A stretch of DNA of 64,000 nt from Bacillus sp. USDA818B3_A (GCF_009928415.1 NZ_JAABNN010000002.1:434001-498000); one strand, 5' to 3'. Positions 17,176-26,538 are shown, numbered from the stretch's first letter. The notes: generated from the sequence alone by a model not told the origin. Made by a program: numbers and translations.

Positions 17176-18801
17176 TTACTGCTTGATAGTAATTCCTGTG
17201 AATGGATTTTCGTCACGATTCGCAGAGAATTGGAAGTTCGTAACATCTTTTTGATAAACCGCTGTTTTCTTAATATAAGAAATTGGAACAATTGCTCCCT
17301 GGTCTTGCAATGATGTTAAAACAGATGTGTAAAGCTGTTGACGTTCTGCTTCGTCAGTTGTCTGTGGAATGCGTGCGATTTGCTTTAGTAATTCCGCTTT
17401 GTTCGGATAGGCCGAAATGGCTTCATTAAATCCAAATCCCTCTTTTGCCACAATGTTGATAAATGTATGCGGATCATATGGAGCACCATAGTTACTAAAG
17501 AAATTAATATCAAAGTCATTATCTTTAAATCTTTGAACCTGATCCGCCAGCTCTACCCCAGTAATATTTAATTTAACACCAATGGCTGCCCATTCTGACT
17601 GTAGTGTTTCTGCCATTGCTTTTTGAATGGATTCTGCTGAATCGTACATCATCTCAATTTCTAGCGGTTGTCCATCTTTTACACGAACGGTTTTCCCTTT
17701 AGGAAGTTTCCAGCCTGCCTCATCCAATAACGCTTTTGCTTTTTTTACATTATAATCCGTTGATTTAACATCAATTTTGGAAGTGTAAGGCAAGTTTGTT
17801 GGTAAAATAAAATCTGCTGCTTCTTCTAGTCCCGAAGTAATACCTTCTACCATTGCTTCCTTATTAAATCCATACTGTAGTGCTTGACGGACACGCTCAT
17901 CGGAAAGCTGTTTTCTATTTGTATTCATAACCAGCTGTCTTGTCGCTACTGGCTCAGAAATACTAGTTTCGTATTTACCTGTTGATTTCAATTGGTTAAA
18001 GGCGTCTAAACTAATAACCCCTTCTCCGTATATTAAATCTAGTTCACCTTTTTCAAAGGCTAGTACTCTCGTTTCAGCATCAGGAATCACTTTCACTTTT
18101 ATTTTTTCTACTTTCGGAAGTTCGCCCCAATAGTTTTCGTTACGTTTGAAAATCGCATATTCATCCGCTTTATACTCGTCCAAAACCCATGGCCCTGTTC
18201 CAACTGGTTTCTTAATCCCTTTTGAAGTATCACCATCTTCAGGGAATCCAGCTTCGCCTAAGAAACGAACTGGTCGAACAACAGCGAGCTCCTGAATCGT
18301 AGGATAATAGGCTTCAGTTAATGTCATTTTAAACGTATTATCGTCAACAACTTCCGTACTTTGAATTTTTGAAAGAAAACCCAACCAACCATGTAAATCC
18401 ATATGTTTCAAAATGGTATCAAAATTCTTTTTCACAATTTCAGCATTAAAACTTGTTCCATCAGAAAATTTCACATCTTTCCGCAGATGAAAGGTATATA
18501 CTTTTCCGTCCTGAGAAATGTCCCATGATTCTGCTAGATGAGGTTTTAACTCGCCACCTTCTCCGTAGCTTACTAACGGCTCATATACCATGGACTGAGC
18601 AAATAATTGTGAAGGATTATACACATGCGGATTCATTTCACCCACATCTCTCGCCCAAGCGATTGTTAGCATGTTATCCTTTTTCTTTTCTGACGTTGCA
18701 TCCTTATCACTAGAATTGGTACAACCTAGTAATATTGTTGATAATAGTAAAATAAAAACAGAAGTTAGTAAAAAATTCCGACTATTTATTATATTAAACA
18801 T
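17176..18801 (-). CDS. nikA: Nickel/metal-chelate ABC transporter substrate-binding lipoprotein NikA
   Basis: A 541-residue lipoprotein with lipobox STILLGC after a hydrophobic signal. The segment following AWARDVGEMN, with LFAQSMVYEPLV, VRPVRF, VGTGPW and GAPYDPH, follows NikA of E. coli closely by memory. However, the histidine I recall as liganding in E. coli NikA (before WGAPYDPH) appears to be replaced here, so the cargo may be a metal-chelator complex as in CntA-type importers. The start is placed at 18801 because AGGGGGAAG precedes it. A sigma-A promoter overlapping a Fur box lies immediately upstream. Confidence 0.85.
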   Translation of the reverse strand: MFNIINSRNFLLTSVFILLLSTILLGCTNSSDKDATSEKKKDNMLTIAWARDVGEMNPHVYNPSQLFAQSMVYEPLVSYGEGGELKPHLAESWDISQDGKVYTFHLRKDVKFSDGTSFNAEIVKKNFDTILKHMDLHGWLGFLSKIQSTEVVDDNTFKMTLTEAYYPTIQELAVVRPVRFLGEAGFPEDGDTSKGIKKPVGTGPWVLDEYKADEYAIFKRNENYWGELPKVEKIKVKVIPDAETRVLAFEKGELDLIYGEGVISLDAFNQLKSTGKYETSISEPVATRQLVMNTNRKQLSDERVRQALQYGFNKEAMVEGITSGLEEAADFILPTNLPYTSKIDVKSTDYNVKKAKALLDEAGWKLPKGKTVRVKDGQPLEIEMMYDSAESIQKAMAETLQSEWAAIGVKLNITGVELADQVQRFKDNDFDINFFSNYGAPYDPHTFINIVAKEGFGFNEAISAYPNKAELLKQIARIPQTTDEAERQQLYTSVLTSLQDQGAIVPISYIKKTAVYQKDVTNFQFSANRDENPFTGITIKQ

Positions 18802-18823
18802 GTAACTTCCCCCTAAATGACGC

Positions 18824-18867
18824 TGATAATCATTTTCAATTGTAAAAGTATTACATAGTCTTGTCAA
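18824..18867 (-). promoter_or_regulatory. Promoter of nikABCDE with overlapping Fur box
   Basis: On the minus strand: TTGACA (18862-18867), a 17-nt spacer, TACAAT (18839-18844), then directly TGAAAATGATTATCA (18824-18838). This differs at one base from the Bacillus 7-1-7 Fur consensus TGATAATNATTATCA. The site abuts the -10 and would block initiation when Fur is loaded with metal. Confidence 0.85.
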
Positions 18868-19118
18868 TGTAATCTTAGAAAAACTATATTAACCTACTTT
18901 ACCCCCGATCAATAAATTACTTTACATTAACATAGAAAGAATCAATAGTTTGTTAACAGGACATTGGCTTTTTTCTTCATATATATATAAAGGCTGCGTC
19001 ACATTTCCAGCTTTCAACAATTCTGAATGTTCATAAATTGACTTAATTAATTGTGGACACTAAAATGTAACAAGTAACACTCAAAAAAAATAGATTTATA
19101 GGGATGTGGGCATAAATA

Positions 19119-20552
19119 ATGAAACAATATAATACCAGGGCTATCATGGCGTCACTGCTTATCTGCGGTTTCGTCGGCATGTTCAGTGAGACAGCTCTTA
19201 ACATTGCGATTAGTAATTTAATGGTCGTGTACCACATTTCAGCCGCGACCGCACAATGGTTGACGACGGGGTTCCTGCTTACTCTCGGCATTTTGATGCC
19301 GATGACTGGATTACTCCTGCAATGGTTTACAACGAGACAATTGTTTATCGGTTCACTGATTAGCTCGATTGCAGGCACCTTAATTGCGGCTCTCTCTCTT
19401 AATTTTGAAATGCTTATGGTCGCCCGCGTTCTTCAGGCTGCCGGCATGGGCCTGCTAATTCCGCTTATGTTCAATACCATCCTCGTCGTGTATCCGCAAG
19501 AGAAGCGTGGAGCAGCGATGGGGTTTGTCGGACTTGTGATTATGTTCGCACCGGCGATTGGTCCTACCGTGGCAGGTCTTTTAATCGAATATTTAACATG
19601 GCACTACATCTTTTGGATTTCACTGCCATTTTTAGTAATAGGGTTGTTAACAGGACTGAAGTACTTGGAAAATGTTACTGAAGTCACAAAGCCCCGCATT
19701 GATCTGCTGTCTGTCGTATTATCAACCATCGGCTTTGGAGGTGTTGTCTTTGGCTTTAGCAAGGCGGGCGAAGGGGTGGAAAACTGGACCAGCCCGGCCG
19801 TGGTCTCTTCCATTGTCATTGGTCTTGCTGCACTCCTGCTTTTCATACTAAGGCAGCTGTTTATGCGTGAACCGATGATGGACCTTGGCGTCTTTAAGTA
19901 CCCCATGTATAACGTGGGGCTCCTAATGGTGCTGGCTTGTATGATGATTATCTTGTCAAGCATGATTATTCTGCCTATGTTTCTTCAAAACGGTATGAAA
20001 CTATCCGCGTTCACTGCAGGGCTGATGCTGTTGCCCGGCAGCGCGCTGAACGGCATCCTGTCGCCGCGCATGGGCCGGTTGTTTGACAAATATGGGCCCA
20101 AGTGGCTTGTCATTTCAGGCCTGGTTATCGTTGCGATTATGTTATGGCTTTTCTCGAGCATGTCGCCTTCATCTTCGATTGGATTTATCGTTGCCTTGCA
20201 TGTGGGACTAATGGTTGGCATCTCCATGGTCTGGATGCCGGCGCAGACGAATGGCCTGAACCAATTGCCGCCTGAGCTCTACCCACACGGTACTGCAGTC
20301 ATGAACACACTGCAGCAAGTAGCAGGTGCGATCGGTACAACGATTGCGATCATCCTCCTGACAAGCGGGATGGAGAAGTATATGCACGAATCTCAAGCCC
20401 CAACCAAATCCAGCGAGATAGCTAACGCGATGACTTCCGGTTCACAGAATGTGTTCTTGTTTGCATTGATCGTGACGCTGATTAGTCTGGTCCTATCGTT
20501 CTTTATCCGTCGTGTCATTGTCAAACATACGGTAATGAATTCGATACATTAA
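19119..20552 (+). CDS. MFS multidrug exporter, DHA2 (EmrB/QacA, 14-helix) family
   Basis: A 477-residue MFS protein with fourteen apparent membrane segments. The motif-C-like GLLIPLMFNTILVVYPQEKRGAAMG stretch and APAIGPTVAGLLIEYLTWHYIF are typical of DHA2 drug:H+ antiporters such as LmrB/MdtP. The coding sequence is visibly richer in G and C at third positions than its neighbours, which suggests recent acquisition. The start ATG at 19119 has only a weak GGGATGTGGG before it. It is a single-gene unit with its own strong terminator and no adjacent regulator. Confidence 0.88.
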   Translation: MKQYNTRAIMASLLICGFVGMFSETALNIAISNLMVVYHISAATAQWLTTGFLLTLGILMPMTGLLLQWFTTRQLFIGSLISSIAGTLIAALSLNFEMLMVARVLQAAGMGLLIPLMFNTILVVYPQEKRGAAMGFVGLVIMFAPAIGPTVAGLLIEYLTWHYIFWISLPFLVIGLLTGLKYLENVTEVTKPRIDLLSVVLSTIGFGGVVFGFSKAGEGVENWTSPAVVSSIVIGLAALLLFILRQLFMREPMMDLGVFKYPMYNVGLLMVLACMMIILSSMIILPMFLQNGMKLSAFTAGLMLLPGSALNGILSPRMGRLFDKYGPKWLVISGLVIVAIMLWLFSSMSPSSSIGFIVALHVGLMVGISMVWMPAQTNGLNQLPPELYPHGTAVMNTLQQVAGAIGTTIAIILLTSGMEKYMHESQAPTKSSEIANAMTSGSQNVFLFALIVTLISLVLSFFIRRVIVKHTVMNSIH

Positions 20553-20560
20553 TGTTCAAA

Positions 20561-20587
20561 GGGAGCCTGCAACGGGCTCCCTTTTTT
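20561..20587 (+). terminator. Terminator of the DHA2 exporter
   Basis: GGGAGCC-N7-GGCTCCC followed by T6. Confidence 0.9.
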
Positions 20588-20628
20588 CATCCGATGATAA
20601 TTACCCTTCCATCGCGATAAGGAAAATG

Positions 20629-20659
20629 AAAAAACCATCTCAACAGCAGATGGTTTTTT
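20629..20659. terminator. Terminator of the esterase gene (bidirectional)
   Basis: AAAAAACCATCT pairs with AGATGGTTTTTT around a 7-nt loop, just past the stop at 20670. Confidence 0.9.
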
Positions 20660-20669
20660 CATTGATATT

Positions 20670-21575
20670 CTATTTAAAATGCTTCTTCAACCAATTATGA
20701 GCTAAATCAAACCAAACCTTACATTCTGGGTTTAGATGGCTGGGTTCCCCCGCAGTAGTCTCATCACAAAGAGACAATCCATGTACACCGCTTTCAAAAA
20801 CATGCAGCTCATAAGGAACCTTATTCTTTGCCAACATGGTTGCAAACCTTAAAGAATTCTCTGCATAAACTAAGTCATCGTCAGCCGTGTGCCAGATGAA
20901 TGTCGGCGGCGTCTGAGGTGAAACATAATTTACTGGACTAGCCTCTGAAAGTTGTTCGTCACTAGGATTGGGAGTACCAAATACTGCTTTACCGGAAACG
21001 TCCCAGAAACCTTTAATAAACTCATTAGCCTCTGTTTCCACTTTCTCCTTCATTAACTGGTAATCTACTAACGGATATCCAAGAATAACTGCGTTGGGCT
21101 TGAATACTACCTGATCAACTTTGAACTTATCTTGTAATAATTTGCTGTTCCAATGAACACCCATGCTTGCTGACAAATGCGCACCTGCAGAGAAACCACA
21201 TACAGCAATTTTATCTGTATCTACTAGCCACTTTGATGCGTTTTCTCGGATGATCATCATCGCCTTAGCTAGGTCAAACATTGGCTGCGGGTAAGCTGAT
21301 TTCTCATTAGGATCCGGGAGATTATTGAAATCTCGAACCTTTTCCTTAAAATAAGTGTTATAACGAAGCACGAACGTATGATAGCCAAGAGAAGCAAAAC
21401 GCATCGCTACCGGTTCAGCTTCCCGATCGGAAGTTCCTAAATATCCTCCGCCAGGGCAAATAACTACTGCAGGGCGCAGCTGATCCTTTTGGAATTCCAT
21501 TGAGTTATGAAGAATGTAAGTATGTAAGGTTACAGTTTCACTATCATCCCAAAGCTGGATTTTTTCGGTTAACAT
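20670..21575 (-). CDS. Alpha/beta-hydrolase, acetyl(xylan)-esterase-like
   Basis: A 301-residue esterase of the BD-FAE/peptidase-S9-like group. PGGGYLGTSDRE (residues 41-52) forms the oxyanion turn and GFSAGAHLSAS carries the nucleophile S129. The acid lies in HTADDDLVY and the histidine in FESGVHGLSL. There is no signal peptide. It is 117 nt downstream of the sugar carrier gene and behind a hairpin, on the same strand. Likely role: removing acetyl groups from imported sugars. The true acyl group is unknown. Confidence 0.85.
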   Translation of the reverse strand: MLTEKIQLWDDSETVTLHTYILHNSMEFQKDQLRPAVVICPGGGYLGTSDREAEPVAMRFASLGYHTFVLRYNTYFKEKVRDFNNLPDPNEKSAYPQPMFDLAKAMMIIRENASKWLVDTDKIAVCGFSAGAHLSASMGVHWNSKLLQDKFKVDQVVFKPNAVILGYPLVDYQLMKEKVETEANEFIKGFWDVSGKAVFGTPNPSDEQLSEASPVNYVSPQTPPTFIWHTADDDLVYAENSLRFATMLAKNKVPYELHVFESGVHGLSLCDETTAGEPSHLNPECKVWFDLAHNWLKKHFK

Positions 21576-21644
21576 ATTAATCTCTCCCTATCGGTTTTTC
21601 ATTTCCTATTTTTACTATAATATGGTTTTATCTAAACAACAATA

Positions 21645-21677
21645 GGGATGAATCTATACACTTGTATAATTCATCCC
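21645..21677 (-). terminator. Hairpin between sugar carrier and esterase
   Basis: GGGATGAAT pairs with ATTCATCCC, with an inner TATAC/GTATA stem and T-rich sequence on the minus side. The hairpin downstream of the second carrier copy (33453-33477) has the same stem sequence. Confidence 0.7.
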
Positions 21678-21692
21678 TATTTCAATTATAAA

Positions 21693-22979
21693 TTAAACCG
21701 CTTCACCAATATCATTTTTAACTTCCGACTTTGAGTCCATTTCCGGGATTGGAAGGACCACAACTGCAGAAAGGATAGAGAACACAGCTAAAACTAGGAA
21801 GAAGAGTGTATAGCCGTCTCCGCCAAATAATTTTACACCTAAAGCGATTAAGGCAGGTGCTGCAAAATTTACTAGTGTTGAAGCCAAGTTTGTTGTTGTA
21901 TTCATGATCGAGATATCTTTTGCCGCATTCTCTTTGGAAGGCAGAATTCGGTTTACAAGGGCATTATCTACTGCACCATACATTCCAAAACCGAAGTTGA
22001 AGATAAAGTTACCGATGATCACCCAGGTAATGCTAGTTGAGAAAGCAAAGGCGATTAAACAGATTCCTGTTATAACGGCTGCCCCCATAACAAATGGCTT
22101 TTGCTTTTTTACTTTGTCTGATAAGAAACCACCCAATATTCCTGATGCAACCATCAATGCAATCGTAGGAGCAGTTAGCGCCATGATTTGGAAAATTTTA
22201 GCCTCAGCTAAATGAAATCTTGCAATATAGAATAATGTTAACATGTTCATCCCTGCATTAGAAAAGTTAATTAACAACTTCGTTAATAATGCCCAGGTAT
22301 AAGAAGGATACTTTTTAAAGCTTGGATAAAAACCACGAATCCCAGTTGACTTCTTCTCACTCTTTGCTGCTCCAGCAAAATAATTATCTTTAATTAACAG
22401 GGCAGCTATAAATCCACCAATCAGTTGGACAATAATAATAGTAATCATTTTCTCTTCAAGAGTTGATTTAGCAAAGGCTCCCATAATCATTTGACCAGTC
22501 ATAACGAACGCTGGGGCGGAGGCACCGATTAGACCAGACACGCGGCCAAACTTCTCCGGTTCCACTTGTTCAGGAACAACGGCGTAACATGAGAGTGAAA
22601 CCATACCATAAAAAAAGTTAGTTAAACACAAAGTGATGACAAAAACAGGAATGGATGAAGCAAATGTTAAAGCTAACATAGAAAGAGCTCCGCCAACACT
22701 GCCCGCGATCATCCAAAACCTTCTTCTTCCCATTTTTAGCTTGGTTTTATCTGCAATTACTCCGCTAAAAAGTCCAAAGATAACGACTGCTATACCGGAG
22801 ATCCCTGTCGCTGTCGCAAAGGCAGCGGTTGCATGTTCTTGTCCAACAATCCTTATAACAATAAATGTAGAAAGTCCAAATCCTAATAGAACTAACGGTG
22901 CGATCGAGGTTCCAACACCAAGCATTGCTGCCACTATTAATCTCACAAATGGTGTCTTATTCATCATAGTTTTCTCCAT
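21693..22979 (-). CDS. MFS sugar transporter, GPH/SLC45-like (copy 1)
   Basis: A 428-residue, twelve-helix carrier. The loop after helix 2 reads GVIADKTKLKMGRRRFWM, as in glycoside-pentoside-hexuronide and SLC45-type sugar symporters. YGAVDNALVNRILPSKE is the repeat in the second half. AGGAGG stands 8 nt before the ATG. It is nearly identical along its whole length to the carrier at 33495. It lies downstream of the AraC-GH39 gene and upstream of an esterase. A cre-like box sits 52 nt before the start. Confidence 0.85.
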   Translation of the reverse strand: MEKTMMNKTPFVRLIVAAMLGVGTSIAPLVLLGFGLSTFIVIRIVGQEHATAAFATATGISGIAVVIFGLFSGVIADKTKLKMGRRRFWMIAGSVGGALSMLALTFASSIPVFVITLCLTNFFYGMVSLSCYAVVPEQVEPEKFGRVSGLIGASAPAFVMTGQMIMGAFAKSTLEEKMITIIIVQLIGGFIAALLIKDNYFAGAAKSEKKSTGIRGFYPSFKKYPSYTWALLTKLLINFSNAGMNMLTLFYIARFHLAEAKIFQIMALTAPTIALMVASGILGGFLSDKVKKQKPFVMGAAVITGICLIAFAFSTSITWVIIGNFIFNFGFGMYGAVDNALVNRILPSKENAAKDISIMNTTTNLASTLVNFAAPALIALGVKLFGGDGYTLFFLVLAVFSILSAVVVLPIPEMDSKSEVKNDIGEAV

Positions 22980-23030
22980 TATTTTTACCTCCTAAAGGTT
23001 AAACGCTTTAATTTCTTTAAAGCTTCGTAC

Positions 23031-23044
23031 TGGAAACGCTTCCT
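23031..23044 (-). promoter_or_regulatory. cre-like CcpA site upstream of sugar carrier copy 1
   Basis: TGGAAACGCTTCCT matches 12 of 14 cre positions. A minus-strand TATAAT lies at 23057-23062, so the site is just downstream of the probable -10. Confidence 0.6.
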
Positions 23045-23166
23045 GATGTACTTAATTATAGAGTTATGAAACCCTTTACACTATCCGTTATTTGTTCAAA
23101 GCAGGTACCTAAATTGTCATTTCTGTTTTTTATGGTTCCTTTTTACTAGTTTCCCACAACAAAAAA

Positions 23167-23186
23167 AGGCAGGTTGATTCCTACCT
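23167..23186 (-). terminator. Terminator of the AraC-GH39 gene
   Basis: AGGTAGG-N6-CCTGCCT (one G-U pair), read on the minus strand, followed by T7, overlapping the stop codon. It separates this gene from the carrier downstream. Confidence 0.8.
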
Positions 23187-25695
23187 AAAGGTGTTTTTGA
23201 GGAATAATCTCAAATAATTGTACTTCGTGAGCCTCAAGAGTTGCGGTTATAATGTAATTTTCTTCAATACGTACTTCACTTACTTGAAGTTTAGGCACAC
23301 TTGAGTGAATTAAATAGCTTATTTCCTCCTCACTCATATGTTCAGGTGCACCCATTTCGACCCATTTATCAAAGGAACTTCCATGTTGTCTGTTTAGTTG
23401 GTACTGTTTTATTTTATAGGTTCCTTTTTTAAACTCATTTAAAACCATCTTAATTTCAATCGGTGATTGATTAAGGAATACATTGTAACGATTTTCTAAA
23501 TCAATATTTGCATGCTGGTTCATACAATAGAGTCGATCATAATGACAATAATGATAAAGAAGAAGCTGATAGCCCCTTGAACTTTTTGTAAGGAAATAAC
23601 CATCGCCTTGTGCAATCAGTTGATTCCCCAATTTACCTAGCAGTTGATAAGCGAAAAAAGCGGATTTTGGAATGTTATTGCGGGTAATTAGCCCTAATCC
23701 TCCATGAAAGTGGTTTTTTGAAGCTCTTCTTTCTTCAATTAAATCAGTTATCGTCCAATAGCCAAAGCTTTGAATGGTATCAATATTTTCCAAGAGATTT
23801 TTTACAATAAAGGCTGCTTTGAAGCTAGTATCATTCGTTAAATCTCGGTGATAGGCCGTAGAGTTCCATTCAGTAAGGTGAATTTCAATGTTATTTAAAT
23901 GATTCTCTATCAACATTTGCTTGAGATCAGCTATCCGGTTTTTCAAGAATTGTTCATCTCTTGAAATATAACCGGATTCCATTGCATTTTCATTTGTTAA
24001 ATTCTTTTTCTTATTTATATCCATTTCTTCATGTGAGTAATTATGGAAAGTGATAAAATCAGGAATACATTTTTCTCTTTTACAAAAATCTAAAAATTGC
24101 TGCAGCCAGTCACTGTTCTTTATGGAAACAATACTTGGTCCGCCTACCTTATAAAGAGGGTTGATTCCCTTAATGGTTTCATAAGTATTTTTATAAAGAA
24201 TGCAATATTCTTCGAACGTCCCCCGCCAAAACACATAGAAGTCGGGCTCATTCCATACTTCAAAATACCATTGCAATACTTCTTCTTCTCCATAAAGATT
24301 CTCATAATGAAAAATAAACGCCTTTAAAAGGTTATTCCATTTCTCGATATCCTTTGGTTTACTGATGTTACTCTCTTTATAAAATACCGTTTCATCACTA
24401 GCGGCTAATTCTGATGGCATGAATCCTAACTCAACAAATGGCCTTACGTGAATGCTCCGCAAAAAATCGATTAACTTGTCTGTATAAAGAAAATTATATT
24501 CAGGAATTCCTTGCTCGTTTTCCCCATAAACCATCATCTCATCATCAAAAATTCCATGAAACCGCAGGTATTTAAAATTAGTTGCTTTTTTCACCTGCTT
24601 GAGCTGGTTTTGAATATCGGAATAAAGACATTCTTTGGCTTTACCAATGGTCATAAGATTCTTCCATGTATGGTTAAGTTTATCTACCTTTTCTTCTACA
24701 TTAATTTTGATTGTCTTTTTCAAAATAGCTTTATGTTCAACTACTAATGATTGTTCTTTAGACGGCAAAAAAGCAAATAGCTGATCAAATGCTTGTGTTT
24801 TGTCTATTTCCACGTAGTTAGCAAGTGTCACCTTATTACTTTCCGTTTTCTTTGGTTCCATCTCCACCGCACGGCGATATTCGCTCGGCGTCTGATGATA
24901 AAATTCCTTAAAAGCCCGGTTAAAAGCTTTTACGCTTGCAAACCCATTATCAAGGGCAATCTGTGTGAGTGGAATATCGGTAAAGACAATATCTTTAACC
25001 GCATGATCAAGCCGGATGCTATCCACATATTTTGAAAATGCCATCCCTAAGTGTTTTTGGATGAACTTTGATAAATAATGCACAGACAAAAATTCAATCT
25101 GCGATAATTCATTCAAAGTAATCTGCTGCTTAAAATTGTCCTTTACATAGGAGGTAATCCTTAGTAAACGCTCGATATGCTTTTGGCTGGAAAGCTTGCT
25201 TTCCTTTTCTGTCTCTTCTTTAAAGTTTTTCATCAGCAAATAAACTAACTGAAAATAAAGGGACTTTATTTGTAATTCATAGCCTTCACTCTCTTTATTG
25301 ATGACCCACATCATCTGGGCAAGCAAAGAACGCAGTTCATTAAACTCTGCTTGATGATGCTCATCATACAGAAAAGATTTACAAGAGAAAACGTAGGAAT
25401 CGACTTTGATATTTTCTTTTAAATCAGGAATGGGCAGCTGAATCGTAAGTAATAAATTCTCATCTTGGTGCTGAATCGCATGAATATCGTTTGCATTAAT
25501 AAGAAATACATCTTTTTCCTTTAATTCAAAGCGCTTATCGTTAACAGATACGCCAACTTTTCCTTTTAGAACAAAAATGATCTCAATACTGTCATGCCAA
25601 TGGTTGGATACATAATCCACACTGTTTAAAAAAATATGCAGGGGAAGTTCTTTATTCATTTCAATGATTTCATAGGTAAAATTCATTTGGGTCAC
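23185..25695 (-). CDS. AraC-family regulator fused to a GH39 beta-xylosidase-like domain
   Basis: An 836-residue fusion in one uninterrupted frame. Residues ~15-100 form a cupin (NHWHDSIEIIFVLKG). Residues ~175-280 form the AraC HTH pair (ITLNELSQIEFLSVHYLSKF and LTQIALDNGFASVKAFNRAF). Residues ~330-836 form a GH39 barrel plus sandwich. Both GH39 catalytic glutamates are present: acid/base E483 in WNEPD and nucleophile E609 in LTEWN. There is no signal peptide and no membrane segment, so the enzyme domain sits in the cytoplasm on a DNA-binding protein. It is transcribed towards the carrier and esterase genes and probably controls them. The domain may sense or process the inducer; this is inference. 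Confidence 0.9.
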   Translation of the reverse strand: MTQMNFTYEIIEMNKELPLHIFLNSVDYVSNHWHDSIEIIFVLKGKVGVSVNDKRFELKEKDVFLINANDIHAIQHQDENLLLTIQLPIPDLKENIKVDSYVFSCKSFLYDEHHQAEFNELRSLLAQMMWVINKESEGYELQIKSLYFQLVYLLMKNFKEETEKESKLSSQKHIERLLRITSYVKDNFKQQITLNELSQIEFLSVHYLSKFIQKHLGMAFSKYVDSIRLDHAVKDIVFTDIPLTQIALDNGFASVKAFNRAFKEFYHQTPSEYRRAVEMEPKKTESNKVTLANYVEIDKTQAFDQLFAFLPSKEQSLVVEHKAILKKTIKINVEEKVDKLNHTWKNLMTIGKAKECLYSDIQNQLKQVKKATNFKYLRFHGIFDDEMMVYGENEQGIPEYNFLYTDKLIDFLRSIHVRPFVELGFMPSELAASDETVFYKESNISKPKDIEKWNNLLKAFIFHYENLYGEEEVLQWYFEVWNEPDFYVFWRGTFEEYCILYKNTYETIKGINPLYKVGGPSIVSIKNSDWLQQFLDFCKREKCIPDFITFHNYSHEEMDINKKKNLTNENAMESGYISRDEQFLKNRIADLKQMLIENHLNNIEIHLTEWNSTAYHRDLTNDTSFKAAFIVKNLLENIDTIQSFGYWTITDLIEERRASKNHFHGGLGLITRNNIPKSAFFAYQLLGKLGNQLIAQGDGYFLTKSSRGYQLLLYHYCHYDRLYCMNQHANIDLENRYNVFLNQSPIEIKMVLNEFKKGTYKIKQYQLNRQHGSSFDKWVEMGAPEHMSEEEISYLIHSSVPKLQVSEVRIEENYIITATLEAHEVQLFEIIPQKHL

Positions 25696-25776
25696 CCGTC
25701 TTAATTGAATTACTTATTTTATCTAGTATACATCCTTGTGTCGAAATATGTAAAAAAACAGACCGTTTGTGGTCTG

Positions 25777-26538
25777 TTAGTCTACAATTAATAATTTAAC
25801 TTTTTTATCTTCAAGATCTCTTTTCGTTTCTTCATCTATTTTTGAATCGGTAATGATGCAATCGAGGTTTGAAACAGGGTTAATCCTTGAAAAAGCACGT
25901 GTTCCAAATTTACTAGAATCAACCATAAGAATGGTTTCATCAGCTATTTCCATCATCTGTTTCTTCAGTAAGGCTTGGGATTCATTAAAATCACTTAATC
26001 CTCTTTCTAAATGGACTCCTTTGCAGGAAAGGAATGCTTTATTCACATGATACATGCTGAGTGATCGTTCGGCTAACGGTCCGACATAGGATAAGGACTG
26101 AGCTAGCAATGTTCCGCCAGTCGAAATCACTTTGATTTGTTCTTTTTTACTGAGCTCAATCGCCACTTTGATTGAATTTGTCAAAACGGTTAGCGGCATA
26201 TCTGGCAGTTCTTTGGCAACATACCATGCAGTGGTACTGGCATCTAACACAATTTGATCACCCGGCTCAATCAAACGAACTGCAGTCGCAGCAATCGCTT
26301 TCTTTTGTTCTGCATTGGTGATTTCTCTTTCTAAATAAGAAACCTCCCCTTGGTCCTTTTCAATACTAACCGCACCGCCATGGGAGCGCATTAGTAAGTT
26401 TTCTTTCTCAAGCTTTTCAAGATCCCGGCGAATGGTTTCTTCTGTTACAGAGAAAATCTTGCTTAGCTCCGTTACCCGAATGCTTAATCGTTCGTTTACC
26501 AATTCAACAATCTTTTTTTGTCTTTCTGCTACCAGCAC
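25777..26538 (-). CDS. DeoR-family sugar-responsive repressor
   Basis: A 253-residue DeoR protein. The N-terminal winged HTH (VTELSKIFSVTEETIRRDLEKLE) is followed by MRSHGGAVS, the family hinge. The C-terminal sugar-phosphate-binding domain has VLDASTTAWYVAKEL, LTNSIKVAIEL and MVDSSKFG. The start is set at the GTG at 26538, which gives the usual LVAERQKKI beginning and has AAAGGGG 8 nt upstream. An in-frame ATG at 26562 has no such site. It is 82 nt upstream of the AraC-GH39 gene on the same strand. In B. subtilis the rhamnose repressor RhaR is of this family, but rhaBA here lie 15 kb away, so the target is open. Confidence 0.87.
   Translation of the reverse strand: MLVAERQKKIVELVNERLSIRVTELSKIFSVTEETIRRDLEKLEKENLLMRSHGGAVSIEKDQGEVSYLEREITNAEQKKAIAATAVRLIEPGDQIVLDASTTAWYVAKELPDMPLTVLTNSIKVAIELSKKEQIKVISTGGTLLAQSLSYVGPLAERSLSMYHVNKAFLSCKGVHLERGLSDFNESQALLKKQMMEIADETILMVDSSKFGTRAFSRINPVSNLDCIITDSKIDEETKRDLEDKKVKLLIVD

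Noticed and set aside
23185..25695. AraC and GH39 as two genes joined by a sequencing error
   Set aside because: The frame is continuous with a plausible linker of about 50 residues, and no second start or stop signal is seen at the junction.
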